Shown: positions 1 to 8,282 of the stretch, piece after piece
Numbering within the stretch: position 1 is the stretch's first letter
How the letters are laid out: each line of letters begins with the position of its first letter
Assembly: GCA_900759045.1 (NCBI GenBank)
Contig: CAAETU010000073.1
Span: 1 to 56,140 of the forward strand
Direction: 5' to 3'
Source: an uncultured Collinsella sp.
Lineage (GTDB): Bacteria > Actinomycetota > Coriobacteriia > Coriobacteriales > Coriobacteriaceae
DNA length: 56,140 nt
Translations under genes and position numbers: made by a program
The notes under the pieces: model-generated
What the model was told of the DNA's origin: nothing
The model's input: the letters and a program-made list of their open reading frames with translations, nothing else
Databases searched by the model: none

Positions 1-275
1 ACAGTCCTGCGCAAGACGGAAAGCACATTAAGTGCTTTCCTTTGCGTGCGGAACTCGCGACAAACTTAACCGCCCCGCCAGGCAGGCGAGCTGCGGAAAC
101 TCGGTCGGTCCAGAGTAATATCGTGCGAACGGAATTCTGGCTGATAACCTGTTCGCGACAAAGACTCGATAGGCAGCCCCCTCTATGCCCTTTTGTAAGT
201 TGGGGTGAAATAGGGACTGCATTTGGAGTTGAATCGTTTAAACAATCCCTATTTCACCGCAACTTGTGGGGGGGG
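1..275. other. Intergenic stretch with two inverted repeats, no gene seen
   Basis: No convincing gene lies between the left edge and the terminator of the PTS gene. The stretch holds a perfect 9-bp hairpin at 18-40 (arms GGAAAGCAC and GTGCTTTCC, loop of 5), which can be lengthened by CGCAA at 10-14 pairing with TTGCG at 42-46. It also holds a 20-bp inverted repeat at 197-265, listed separately. Short open frames exist on both strands but lack ribosome binding sites and recognisable sequence. Confidence 0.6.
197..265. repeat. Long inverted repeat with 29-nt loop
   Basis: The left arm at 197-216 and the right arm at 246-265 are reverse complements over 20 positions with one mismatch (core GGTGAAATAGGGA). 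The loop at 217-245 is AT-richer than its surroundings. There is no U-run after either arm, so it is not a plain intrinsic terminator. It resembles the other paired inverted repeats in this window that carry GGGAC-type tips. Confidence 0.75.
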
Positions 276-314
276 TAGAAAAAGGGGGAGGCCCTGGAGA
301 GGGTCTCCCCCTTT
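276..314 (-). terminator. Intrinsic terminator of the PTS gene
   Basis: Read on the minus strand, AAAGGGGGAG (314-305) pairs with CTCCCCCTTT (290-281) and is followed by a T-rich tail. It lies about 35 bases beyond the stop codon of the PTS permease gene, the expected place for its transcript to end. Confidence 0.85.
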
Positions 315-348
315 GTTACAGAGGCGATATTATTCGCGCGTTGCGGGG

Positions 349-2358
349 TTACACCAGACGGGCGTTGATCGTCTTGGCGATCTCGGCGGCGTCGGTGGAA
401 CCCTTGACGGTGGCACGGAAGCCCTCGTCCATAAGCGCCTCGGCGACCTTGGACAGGATCTTGAGGTGCGTGGTGCCGGCCTGGGCACCGGGAATGAGCA
501 GGGCGATAGCCACGTTGACGGGAGCGCCATCCATGGTGTCCCAACCGGTCACGCCAGAGTCGTCCTTGACGACGATGACGGCGGCATCGGTAATGACATC
601 GGACTTGGCATGCGGAATAGCGAAGCCCTCCATCATGCCCGTGGAGCCCTCGGCCTCGCGGGCCAGGAAGGCATTCATCACGGCATCGGCGTCGTCAGCG
701 ACACCGGCCTTGACAGCCTGGTTGGAGACAAAGCTCAGGGCCTCGTCACGAGAAGCGAAGTTCTCGGCGACAAAAACGTTCTCGACCTTCACGAAATCGG
801 CAGCCTCGGCCTTGGGAGCCTCGACGGCAGCGGCCTTGGGGGCCTCGACCGGCTTAGCGGGAGCGGCAGGAGCGGCCTTCTGGCTCTTCTCGAAGTCATA
901 CTTCTTGAAAGCGACGAACAGGATGCCACCGACCACAGCGCCGATGAGGATCGCGAGGACCCACAGCGGACCGTTCTCGACAACGGGCAGGACCAGGAAG
1001 CCACCGTGGGGCGCCGGATCGTGAACGTTGAACATAATGGTCAGGATCGAGGCGATGGAGGAACCGAGCATCATGATGGGCATGACGGGCCAGATGTTCT
1101 TGGTCATGAACGGAATGGCGCCCTCGGTGATGTGGGTGCAACCAAGGATGAGGTTGACGACACCGGCGTCATGATCCTCCTGGCTGAAGTACTTCTTGCC
1201 GACGATGACGGCAAAGGTGGTGATCAGCGGCGGAACGATGCAGGCGGCGGAGACGGCAGCCATGAAGTTGGTGCCGAAGTTGTAGGTGTCGGTGCCGACA
1301 CCAGCAGCCAGGGCCTCGGTGAGCATGGCGGTACCGGTGACGTAAGCAGCCTTGTTGACCGGACCGCCCATGTCAAAGGCGCACATGCAACCAATAGCAA
1401 GACCCAGGACAACAGCGCCAGAGGCAGACAGACCCTTGAGGAAGTCCATCATGGCGGTGTTGATGGCAGCCATGGGGCCGGAGATGCCGAGCATGACCAG
1501 ACCGACGATAGCAGTCGAGAACAGCGGGTACAGGAAGATGGCCTTGAGGCCGTCCAGGTTCTTGGGCAGCTTGGCAAAAACCTTCTCGAGCAGAAGGATG
1601 ACATAGCCGGCGAGGAAGCCGCCGACAATGCCGCCCAGGAAGCCGAAGCCCACACCGGTGCCGCCAGCATCGATCATGTGTGTATCGGCGTTAACGGGCA
1701 GGCCCTGGATGGCGATCATACCGGCAACAAAGCCGGGGACGAGTGCCGGGCGCTTGCCGATGGACTCGGCGATGTAGGCGGAAAGCACGGGAACCATGAG
1801 GTTCATGGCAATGCCGCCGATGATCTTGAGCATAGCGGCGAAGCTGTTGTAGTCGGCAGCCGTCGAATCGAAGGACGTGATGCCCCACAGGAACGAAACG
1901 GCGGTCAGAACACCACCAGCAACGACGAAGACCAACATGTGGCTGACGCCGTTCATAAGGTGCTTATAGATGATGTGGCCGATGGATTCCTTCTCCTCAA
2001 CCTCATCCTCGACATCGGCAGCAGCCGCAACCGTGTCGTCGCCCTTGGCGGCGAGAGCGCGGTCGATCAGCTTGCCGGCAGCCTCGACGGACAGGGCCTT
2101 GGAAACACCAACGGAAACCATGGGCTTACCGGCGAAACGCTCCGCCTGGACATCCTTGTCGGCTGCGACGACGACGGCCTTGGCGCCAGCGATCTCGCTC
2201 TTGGTGAGCTCGTTCTCGACACCGACCTGGCCATGGGTCTCGACCTTAATGGTCAGACCGCGCTCGGCAGCTGCCTTCTCCAGCGCCTCCTTCGCCATGA
2301 AGGTGTGCGCGATGCCGGTCGGGCAACCGGTGGCTGCGATGATGTCAAACTTAGCCAT
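349..2358 (-). CDS. Fructose-family PTS permease, domain order EIIB-EIIC-EIIA
   Basis: A 669-residue phosphotransferase permease that imports and phosphorylates a sugar at the membrane. The EIIB domain is at the start (about 1-100, phospho-Cys12 in ATGCPTGIAHT). A multi-spanning EIIC domain covers about 119-475. After an Ala/Pro-rich linker comes EIIA (about 520-669, phospho-His583 in GFAIPHAKS). All phosphoryl-transfer residues are present. The start is the ATG preceded by a GGAGGGA-type Shine-Dalgarno; a longer frame upstream lacks one. The family is fructose/mannitol-like, but no 1-phosphofructokinase lies alongside and the divergent neighbour is an RpiR-type regulator, so the true sugar may not be fructose. 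That doubt is inference; the family call is firm. Confidence 0.93.
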   Translation of the reverse strand: MAKFDIIAATGCPTGIAHTFMAKEALEKAAAERGLTIKVETHGQVGVENELTKSEIAGAKAVVVAADKDVQAERFAGKPMVSVGVSKALSVEAAGKLIDRALAAKGDDTVAAAADVEDEVEEKESIGHIIYKHLMNGVSHMLVFVVAGGVLTAVSFLWGITSFDSTAADYNSFAAMLKIIGGIAMNLMVPVLSAYIAESIGKRPALVPGFVAGMIAIQGLPVNADTHMIDAGGTGVGFGFLGGIVGGFLAGYVILLLEKVFAKLPKNLDGLKAIFLYPLFSTAIVGLVMLGISGPMAAINTAMMDFLKGLSASGAVVLGLAIGCMCAFDMGGPVNKAAYVTGTAMLTEALAAGVGTDTYNFGTNFMAAVSAACIVPPLITTFAVIVGKKYFSQEDHDAGVVNLILGCTHITEGAIPFMTKNIWPVMPIMMLGSSIASILTIMFNVHDPAPHGGFLVLPVVENGPLWVLAILIGAVVGGILFVAFKKYDFEKSQKAAPAAPAKPVEAPKAAAVEAPKAEAADFVKVENVFVAENFASRDEALSFVSNQAVKAGVADDADAVMNAFLAREAEGSTGMMEGFAIPHAKSDVITDAAVIVVKDDSGVTGWDTMDGAPVNVAIALLIPGAQAGTTHLKILSKVAEALMDEGFRATVKGSTDAAEIAKTINARLV

Positions 2359-2485
2359 GTGTCCCTCCTTCTTGAGTACAGCGCCCGCGGGCGCTCCCCT
2401 ACACGCGCTTCCATGCGCGTTTTTCCACACCTGAAAGATACCAACCCACCGCTTATATGAGAAGCAATACAGCTCATTTCTCCGG

Positions 2486-2523
2486 TGAAAGGTTCTTTCA
2501 TTACCGTAAACGGTCGATGAAAG
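2486..2523. promoter_or_regulatory. Candidate operator cluster between the PTS gene and rpiR
   Basis: The 273-base divergent gap holds TGAAAG-GTT-CTTTCA (2486-2500), then ACCGT-AA-ACGGT (2503-2514), then another TGAAAG (2518-2523). RpiR/MurR-type regulators often bind dyads of the TGAAA-N-TTTCA kind, so these are the most likely binding sites for the divergent regulator. A TATACT hexamer at 2577-2582 could be the -10 for the regulator gene, but its -35 is poor. Confidence 0.45.
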
Positions 2524-2631
2524 TTTACCATCAACTATTGAAACGGCAAGGTGTATCTTGTAATTGAAAATGCCCGTATACTACGACATTACAAAACAAG
2601 TCCGATTTTCATGCCAGCCAGGAGCCATCCC

Positions 2632-3489
2632 ATGTCCGATAGCAGCAAGAGCGCACTCTCCCTTATTAGTATGCACAGGGGGTACAGCGAGTCCGAGCAG
2701 CGCATTGTCGACTATATCCTAGAGCACCAGTCCGAGGCCCCGCGTCTGACAGCCGCTCAGCTTTCGCGCGCCGCTGCAACCTCCGAGGCAACCGTCTCGC
2801 GCTTCTGCCGCAAACTAGGTTTTGGCAGCTTTCGCAGTTTTCAGTTTTCGCTGGCGCGCGATCTGGAAAGCCAGCGCAATGAAGGCCTCACCGACGAGGT
2901 CTCGCTCGACAATATGGAGCAGAGCCTCAAGAATATTCTCGCTGCAAAGGTAAGCGAGCTTAATGCGACTATCGATGGCATTGACCACGACACGTTGGCA
3001 GCCGTCGTGCACGCGTTTAAGAACGCAGGGGCTATCGAGTTTGCTGCCGTAGGCAACACCAACGCCGTCGCGCTCGACGCAACGTTTAAGTTTTCGCAGC
3101 TGGGCCTTCGCTGTATGGCAAGCACCATCAGCGAGACCTCGATTGGTTTTGCGCTTACGCTGCGCCCCGGAGATGTCATCGTGCTGATCTCGAACTCCGG
3201 CAAGTCGCGTCGACTGAATCGCATGGCAAAAGCGGCTCGCGGCTGTGGCGCCACCGTTGTCGTCATCAGCAGCGACAGCAAGTCCCCGCTTGCTCGCCTG
3301 GCCGACTACACCTTTAATACTGTGAACCACGAGGCACTGCTCACCACGGGCGACTTTGCGTTCTCCAAGATGAGTGCCACGATGATCATCGAGGTTATCT
3401 ACAACTTCCTGCTGCCCGAGATTGAAGACGCCCGCGAGCATATCAGCTACTACGAGGAGCTCATCCAGCCGGATAAGGTCGTGGAGTAG
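2632..3489 (+). CDS. MurR/RpiR family transcriptional regulator
   Basis: A 285-residue regulator with an N-terminal helix-turn-helix domain (about 1-77, including the AATSEATVSRFCRKLGF recognition region) and a C-terminal SIS sugar-phosphate-binding domain (about 120-250, with ISNSGKSRR as the phosphate loop). Members sense a phosphosugar and control nearby sugar genes. It diverges from the PTS permease, which is its probable target. The ATG at 2632 has AGGAG seven bases upstream and starts the protein just before the HTH; a longer in-frame start at 2551 lacks such a site. It is followed by a bidirectional terminator inside a repeat-rich element. Confidence 0.92.
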   Translation: MSDSSKSALSLISMHRGYSESEQRIVDYILEHQSEAPRLTAAQLSRAAATSEATVSRFCRKLGFGSFRSFQFSLARDLESQRNEGLTDEVSLDNMEQSLKNILAAKVSELNATIDGIDHDTLAAVVHAFKNAGAIEFAAVGNTNAVALDATFKFSQLGLRCMASTISETSIGFALTLRPGDVIVLISNSGKSRRLNRMAKAARGCGATVVVISSDSKSPLARLADYTFNTVNHEALLTTGDFAFSKMSATMIIEVIYNFLLPEIEDAREHISYYEELIQPDKVVE

Positions 3490-3498
3490 GTTTTATCA

Positions 3499-3731
3499 GG
3501 GGACGTTATGTACCATTCCGATAAAACTATGCCGGTTTACTACGATGAAATCGGAATATGCGACCACATCGTGTTTTAAAAGAAAACCGCAGGGGTTCTA
3601 CCTGCGGTTTTCTTTTTACAATTTTAGCTGTGCTCGAGCTACGCCGATTCATCGTAGTAAACCGACATAGTTTTTGACGGTCGGGCCAGACAAGCAAGTG
3701 GCGGTGCAACAATTGCTGATATTTTGTCCCC
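3499..3731. repeat. Nested inverted-repeat element between rpiR and recN
   Basis: The element is bounded by GGGGAC (3499-3504) and GTCCCC (3726-3731). Inside are a 32-base left arm (3523-3554) and a 31-base right arm (3644-3674). They are reverse complements apart from one mismatch and one gap, and share GGTTTACTACGATGAA. The left arm is flanked by ATTCCGAT (3515-3522) and ATCGGAAT (3550-3557). A 13-bp terminator hairpin sits in the centre. No transposase or gene is present. It looks like a REP/MITE-type non-coding element that now supplies the shared terminator. Confidence 0.7.
3581..3617. terminator. Bidirectional terminator for rpiR and recN
   Basis: A perfect 13-bp stem, AGAAAACCGCAGG (3581-3593) with CCTGCGGTTTTCT (3601-3613), and a 7-base loop. 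It is followed by TCTTTTT on the plus strand and by a T-rich tail on the minus strand, so it can end both convergent transcripts. Confidence 0.88.
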
Positions 3732-3751
3732 GTCAACACTGTCGGCTCGTT

Positions 3752-5380
3752 CTAACCTCGAGCCTCTTCCAGCATCTGCTTGGCGTGTGCCAGGCTTGCC
3801 TCCGATTGATCGCCGCTCAGCATGCGGGCGATCTCTGCGATGCGGGCGTCCCCGGCCACCTCATCCAGATGCGTCTGGGGAACGTCGCCGGGCTCTTTAC
3901 TTACCACGTAGTGCTTATCGGCCATGACGGCGACCTGCGCCAGGTGGGTTACGACAATCACCTGATGCGTAGCGGCGAGATCTGCCAGCACGCTCGCGAG
4001 GGCACGTGCGGTAGAGCCGCCGACACCTGCATCGACCTCGTCGAACACCAGCGTATCCACGCCGTCCGCGTTACCGAGAACGACCTTGCTCGCCAGCATG
4101 ACGCGGCTCAGCTCGCCGCCCGACGCAATGCGGCGCAGGGGGCGCGGCGTCAATCCGGCACCACTGCGATATAAAAGCTCATAGCTCGAAGGCCCCGCCA
4201 GCGTCCATTCGGCACGCGGAAGATCGCGCGACTCCCAAACGAGCTCGGCATCGCCCATCTCCAGGCGCGCCATCTGACGGCCAACCTCGTGGCAAAAGCG
4301 AGGGGCTGCGGTATTCCGCACGCGTTTAAGCGCCTTGGCAGCAGCAAAAAGCTCGCGTTCGGCACACCCGAGCGCCTCGCGAGCCTTCTTGATCCGCTCA
4401 TCACCATCATCGACCAGCGACAACAGCTCTTGTGAGCGGTCGCGCATGGCAAAGACATCGTCCATGGTGGGTCCCCACTGACGCAGTAGGGCCTTAAGAT
4501 CGGAATAGCGCTCGCGCATACGAGCCAGCTCGCGCGGATCGAAGGCGACCCCATCGCGATAGATGCGCAGCTCGTTGGCACAATCCTCAAGCGAGATACA
4601 GGCATCCGAAAGCGCATCGGCGATATCACCCAGCTTGCGATCGACGGCCGCCGTGCGGGAAAGCTCCGCCACGGCACTGTTCACGGCATCGAGCGCTCCC
4701 CCTTCAGCTGCAAGCGATGCATAGGCATCGTTGGCCGTGGCCACCAACACCTCAGCATGCTCGGAGCGCGGCAGCAGCTCCTCGAGCTCCTCATACTCAC
4801 CCGGCTTGGGGTCGACCTCGGCGATGCGTTCCAGGGCGAAGCGCGCCTCCTCAACGCGACTCCCCTGCGCACGCGAGGCCTCTTCGACGCGACGGACCTC
4901 CTTGGCAGCCGCACGCGATGCCTTAAAGCAAACACGGTAGTGCTCGAGCGCCTCGAGTGCCGGGCGCCCTGCCCAGGCATCGACCATGGCAACATGATGC
5001 GCCGTGTCGAGCAGGCGCTGGTGCTCGTGCTGACCGCAAAGATCCATCATCACGCCGACGCGCTCCGAAAGTTCGCGCACGCTGGCGATGCGGCCGTCAA
5101 TTTTTACGCGGCTGCGGCCCTCGGCAGAAAGGCTGCGCTGCACGGTGAAGCCCTCCGTGTCGTGCGGGCCATCAAACAGGCGCGCCTCGACGCTGGCAAG
5201 TGCCTCGCCCTCGCGCACCGTCGACGAATCCGCGCGCTCGCCCAAAATGAGCTTGAGTGCCGAGAGCAGCGCGGTCTTACCGGCGCCGGTTTCTCCAGTC
5301 AGAACCGTTAGACCCGTGCTCGGAACCAACGTCGCCTCGCGAATGAGCGCAATGTTGGAAACCTGCAGCTCATCGATCAT
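3752..5380 (-). CDS. recN: DNA repair protein RecN
   Basis: A 542-residue SMC-like ATPase that holds broken DNA ends during recombinational repair. The N-terminal Walker A is GETGAGKT (29-36). A long central coiled-coil region with Arg/Glu/Ala-rich helices follows, then the ABC signature ASGGELSRVMLA and the Walker B VFDEVDAGVGG near the C terminus. Length matches the family (about 550). The start overlaps the end of nadK by 11 bases, so translation is coupled. It is the last gene of the efp operon, in the nadK-recN order common in Gram-positive bacteria. Confidence 0.96.
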   Translation of the reverse strand: MIDELQVSNIALIREATLVPSTGLTVLTGETGAGKTALLSALKLILGERADSSTVREGEALASVEARLFDGPHDTEGFTVQRSLSAEGRSRVKIDGRIASVRELSERVGVMMDLCGQHEHQRLLDTAHHVAMVDAWAGRPALEALEHYRVCFKASRAAAKEVRRVEEASRAQGSRVEEARFALERIAEVDPKPGEYEELEELLPRSEHAEVLVATANDAYASLAAEGGALDAVNSAVAELSRTAAVDRKLGDIADALSDACISLEDCANELRIYRDGVAFDPRELARMRERYSDLKALLRQWGPTMDDVFAMRDRSQELLSLVDDGDERIKKAREALGCAERELFAAAKALKRVRNTAAPRFCHEVGRQMARLEMGDAELVWESRDLPRAEWTLAGPSSYELLYRSGAGLTPRPLRRIASGGELSRVMLASKVVLGNADGVDTLVFDEVDAGVGGSTARALASVLADLAATHQVIVVTHLAQVAVMADKHYVVSKEPGDVPQTHLDEVAGDARIAEIARMLSGDQSEASLAHAKQMLEEARG

Positions 5381-6230
5381 GACGCACTCCGTAGAACACG
5401 CGGCTCACCGAGTTATAGAAACTCTCGGGACCATAATCCAGCAGCAGCACATCGCCGGGACCACGGCGCACAGCCACGCTCTCGACCGTGCCATCGCAGG
5501 TAATAAATTGTCCATCGATGGAGATCGCAGGCACACTCGGGCGATCATCGGACATAAAGATCTCGACGACATCGCTCGGCGAGGTCAAAAAGGCGCGAGC
5601 CTGAATGGTATGCGGAGCGATGGGCACACAGACCATACCCGTGTAATCGGGGCTGACGATGGGGCCGCCGGCGGAAAGCGCGTAGCCGGTGGAGCCGGTC
5701 GCCGTCGAAACGACGACGCCGTCACCGCGCAGGCGGTCGATATGATGGCCAGACACCGTGATATCGAACTCGACCATATCGGACAGGGGCCCGCGCGTAA
5801 GCGCCATATCGTTGAGAGCAAACGTGCGCACGACATCCTTCGTGCCGTCTTCGCGCACCGAGACGATATCGGCGGCGATGGTGGCGCGGCGGCTCACATG
5901 GAGCTCACCGGACAGGGCATCGCTCACAACCTGTAAAATGTCGCGCTCCTCGGGACTGGCCGCCGTCAAAAAGCCCAGGTGGCCATAGGAAAGACCCAAA
6001 ATGGGAATCTCGCGGTAGTTGAGAATGCGGGCAGCGCGCAGCAGTGTGCCGTCGCCGCCGAGCGTGATAACCAAGTCGGCATCGTCAACATCGGGCGTGC
6101 TCTGGATCTTGGAGCGCTGGTCGGCCGCCCATGCGACCTCGTAGCCCTGGCGCGAAAGCCAAAGTTCGAGCATCAGGCCGCTCTCGACGGCCTCTTGCTT
6201 GTAGTAATTGGGAACCAGAAAGACCTTCAT
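5370..6230 (-). CDS. nadK: NAD kinase
   Basis: A 286-residue cytosolic kinase that phosphorylates NAD to NADP. The diagnostic GGDG motif is at 58-61 (LGGDGTLLRAA), followed by the GHLGF segment, LNDMALTRG at the adenine-binding site (the usual NE dipeptide is ND here) and the glycine-rich GDGVVVSTATGSTGYALSAGG stretch. Its ATG overlaps the tlyA stop as ATGA and its end overlaps recN, so it sits in the middle of a translationally coupled run. Length is normal. Confidence 0.96.
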   Translation of the reverse strand: MKVFLVPNYYKQEAVESGLMLELWLSRQGYEVAWAADQRSKIQSTPDVDDADLVITLGGDGTLLRAARILNYREIPILGLSYGHLGFLTAASPEERDILQVVSDALSGELHVSRRATIAADIVSVREDGTKDVVRTFALNDMALTRGPLSDMVEFDITVSGHHIDRLRGDGVVVSTATGSTGYALSAGGPIVSPDYTGMVCVPIAPHTIQARAFLTSPSDVVEIFMSDDRPSVPAISIDGQFITCDGTVESVAVRRGPGDVLLLDYGPESFYNSVSRVFYGVRHDR

Positions 6231-7039
6231 AGCGTTGCCGCTTTCTCGCTCAAAACCGATACCTGGGATTGCAGCTCATCGTCAGTGCGTTCGCCGGGGG
6301 CAAACCTCGTGCCGTACAGGAAAAACTCGACGTTGCCCTTGGCGCCATGAATAGGCGACACGCACACATCGCGCGGGAACAGGCCCTTGGCGGCAAAGAG
6401 TTCAATCGCCGCCACGAGCGTATCGCGGCGGACGGCGGGGTCGGTCACGATACCGCCCTCGCCCACCAGCGCAGCCGGCGCCTCAAACTGCGGCTTTACG
6501 AGCGTGCAAAACGAACCCGAAGGCTTCAGGCACGCCAGCACGGCGTCGATGATATTCGCGATACTCGTAAACGACACATCGCACACGGCCAGGTCGATAG
6601 CGCCACCGTAGCCGAGCTCGGGCAACTGCGTCACATTCGTTCGCTCGTGGAGCGTCACACGATCGTCTTGGCGCAGCGACCAATCAAACTGGGCGCGACC
6701 CACATCAACCGAAACGACCGTGGCGGCGCCACGCTTGAGCAGGCAATCGGTAAAGCCGCCCGTAGAACAGCCCACATCGAGGCAAGCAAGGTCCGTCGGA
6801 TCAATCCCAAACGAATCGAGTGCGCCCTCGAGCTTGAGCCCGCCACGCCCCACATAGGGAATACGACCCTTCACGTGCAACGGCAAGCCAGGCGTCACCT
6901 TAAGCCCCGGGGAGGTCAAACGCTCGCCGCCACTCGAGACCAAGCCGGCCATAAGAGTGCGAAGGGCATCCGCGCGATCGGCGCAGATGCCCTGTGAAAT
7001 CAGTTCGTCATCGAGACGCACGCGTTTCATGAATGCCAT
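6227..7039 (-). CDS. tlyA: TlyA family S4-domain rRNA 2'-O-methyltransferase
   Basis: About 270 residues. An N-terminal S4 RNA-binding domain (about 5-65) precedes an FtsJ-like Rossmann methyltransferase with the SAM motif LDVGCSTGGFTDCLL and the following VSVDVG. TlyA proteins methylate ribose of rRNA cytidines; some relatives act as haemolysins by annotation only. The ATG at 7039 overlaps the xseB stop (TGATG), which argues for this start by coupling; MKRVRLDD at 7030 is an alternative. The order xseB-tlyA-nadK-recN is typical. Confidence 0.92.
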   Translation of the reverse strand: MAFMKRVRLDDELISQGICADRADALRTLMAGLVSSGGERLTSPGLKVTPGLPLHVKGRIPYVGRGGLKLEGALDSFGIDPTDLACLDVGCSTGGFTDCLLKRGAATVVSVDVGRAQFDWSLRQDDRVTLHERTNVTQLPELGYGGAIDLAVCDVSFTSIANIIDAVLACLKPSGSFCTLVKPQFEAPAALVGEGGIVTDPAVRRDTLVAAIELFAAKGLFPRDVCVSPIHGAKGNVEFFLYGTRFAPGERTDDELQSQVSVLSEKAATL

Positions 7040-7305
7040 CAACCATTCGTATCCGAAGACGCGGCCTGGCTATCCTTGGAGTCGTTTGCCGCATCCTCAT
7101 CGTATTCCTGCTCGAGCTTATCTGCCTCGCGAGGCGTCAGCTCAAACTTATCGACCATGTCAACCGCACGAGAGCCCAGCTCGATCGCCTCGTCAAACAA
7201 ATCGAGCGAACGCTCCAGGGACGTATCCTTGGAGCGAACGGTCGCGATAATCTGGTCCAAGCGGTCCGAGATCTCGTCGAAGTTGCGGACGGAACCCTCT
7301 GGCAT
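7039..7305 (-). CDS. xseB: Exodeoxyribonuclease VII small subunit
   Basis: An 88-residue helical protein with the XseB core (FDEISDRLDQIIATV, then LERSLDLFDEAIELG) and an acidic, disordered C-terminal tail. It partners with XseA to degrade single-stranded DNA. The large-subunit gene xseA, usually directly upstream, is not here and would have to lie elsewhere. It begins two bases after the nusB stop and overlaps tlyA, so it is embedded in the operon. Confidence 0.93.
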   Translation of the reverse strand: MPEGSVRNFDEISDRLDQIIATVRSKDTSLERSLDLFDEAIELGSRAVDMVDKFELTPREADKLEQEYDEDAANDSKDSQAASSDTNG

Positions 7306-7307
7306 GG

Positions 7308-7892
7308 CTACTCCTCGACGGTACCGGTCTCGGCCTCGGCGACCTCGGCGCCCTCATCGAGAACGCCGGCCGCAGCCTGAGCGGCGGCGACCTTGGCGGC
7401 AGCCTCGGCAGCCTGGGCCTCCTCGCGGGCACGGTCCTCGGCCAGCAGCTCCTGATAGAGATCCTCGCCCGGCAGCTCCTCGCTACGAGCGATCTTGCCC
7501 AGCACGCCGTTGACAAACGACGCGGACTGGTCGGTGCCATAGGCCTTGGCAAGCTCGACTGCCTCGTTGATCACGATGGCGTCCGAGACCTCCTCGTCGG
7601 TGAGGAAGCGCATCTCATAGACGGCGATGCGCAGCAAATTGCGGTCGGCACCGGGCATACGCATAAGATCCCAGTTCTTGGCGACGGAGCGAAGGGCGCA
7701 GTCGATGCGGTCGATATGCTCGTAGGCACCGCGGCACAGCTCCAGCGCATAGGGGTCGAGGGGACCCTTCGAGATCAGGAAATCGCCCTCGAGGACGCGC
7801 TCGAGCGGGCTGTCCGTGGCCTCGGCCTGGAACAGCAGCTGCAGCGCCTGACTGCGGGCAAGCGTACGCCCGCGATAAACCTTAAGGCTCAA
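7308..7892 (-). CDS. nusB: Transcription antitermination factor NusB
   Basis: A 194-residue RNA-binding all-helical protein that joins NusE/S10 at boxA during rRNA transcription. The NusB core (about 1-145) shows ARSQALQLLFQAEAT at the start and LRIAVYEMRFL, INEAVELAKAYG and FVNGVLGKIAR toward its end. A further 45-50 residue Ala/Glu-rich tail follows and makes it longer than most NusB proteins. It starts with TTG, supported by AAGGAG six bases upstream, and follows asp23 by three bases. Confidence 0.95.
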   Translation of the reverse strand: MSLKVYRGRTLARSQALQLLFQAEATDSPLERVLEGDFLISKGPLDPYALELCRGAYEHIDRIDCALRSVAKNWDLMRMPGADRNLLRIAVYEMRFLTDEEVSDAIVINEAVELAKAYGTDQSASFVNGVLGKIARSEELPGEDLYQELLAEDRAREEAQAAEAAAKVAAAQAAAGVLDEGAEVAEAETGTVEE

Positions 7893-7895
7893 AGG

Positions 7896-8258
7896 TTACT
7901 CCTTGGGGAAAACGAGGCCGTCGATGCAAACGTCAACGCGCTCGACCTCGACGCCCACCTGGGCGTCGATGGCGGCAACCACGGCGGCGCGAACGGCCTC
8001 GGCGAGTTTCTTGAACGGATAGCCAAAGAACACCACGACTCGCACGGTAAGCGCGAGCTTGTCGCCGATGACCTCGGCCTCGACCGCCGGCTCAGAAGCC
8101 GGGGCCTTAGACGAAAGCATCATGGAGACAAGGTTGGTGGCAAGGTCCTTGACGCCCACGGAGGCGATGCCCTCGACATCCGTGACGGCGCGCGAGACGA
8201 TGGCGGTCAGAACATCGGGCGAAATGCCGATGCCGTCAATCTTGATTTCCTGGGGCAT
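7896..8258 (-). CDS. Asp23/Gls24 family protein
   Basis: A 120-residue member of the Asp23 (alkaline shock protein 23) family. Small alpha/beta proteins of this family associate with the membrane in some Firmicutes and are linked to envelope stress. It shows the family opening (ISPDVLTAIVSRAVTDVEGI) and the VRVVVFFGYPFKKLAEAVRAAV helix. It lies between efp and nusB, a position shared by many Gram-positive genomes. A second paralogue is at 54043-54399. Its exact function is unknown. A clear GGAGG precedes the ATG. Confidence 0.9.
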   Translation of the reverse strand: MPQEIKIDGIGISPDVLTAIVSRAVTDVEGIASVGVKDLATNLVSMMLSSKAPASEPAVEAEVIGDKLALTVRVVVFFGYPFKKLAEAVRAAVVAAIDAQVGVEVERVDVCIDGLVFPKE

Positions 8259-8282
8259 GAGTCCTCCTAGAAGAGTTGGTTG

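Noticed and set aside
1..275. A small gene or structured RNA at the left edge
   Set aside because: Short frames on both strands have no Shine-Dalgarno, and I could not match the stretch to a known RNA class; only the inverted repeats are supported.
2359..2430. N-terminal extension of the PTS permease
   Set aside because: The extra 24 residues lie before a clean ribosome site and the conserved EIIB start; they have no family match.
223..2460. A 745-codon plus-strand open frame opposite the PTS gene
   Set aside because: It is the shadow of a high-GC gene: Gly/Asp/Leu-biased composition with no recognisable motif and no ribosome site, while the minus-strand frame has complete PTS domains.
3527..3739. 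A short minus-strand frame across the inverted-repeat element
   Set aside because: The frame is formed by the repeat arms and the terminator; no ribosome site and repeated peptide segments give it away.
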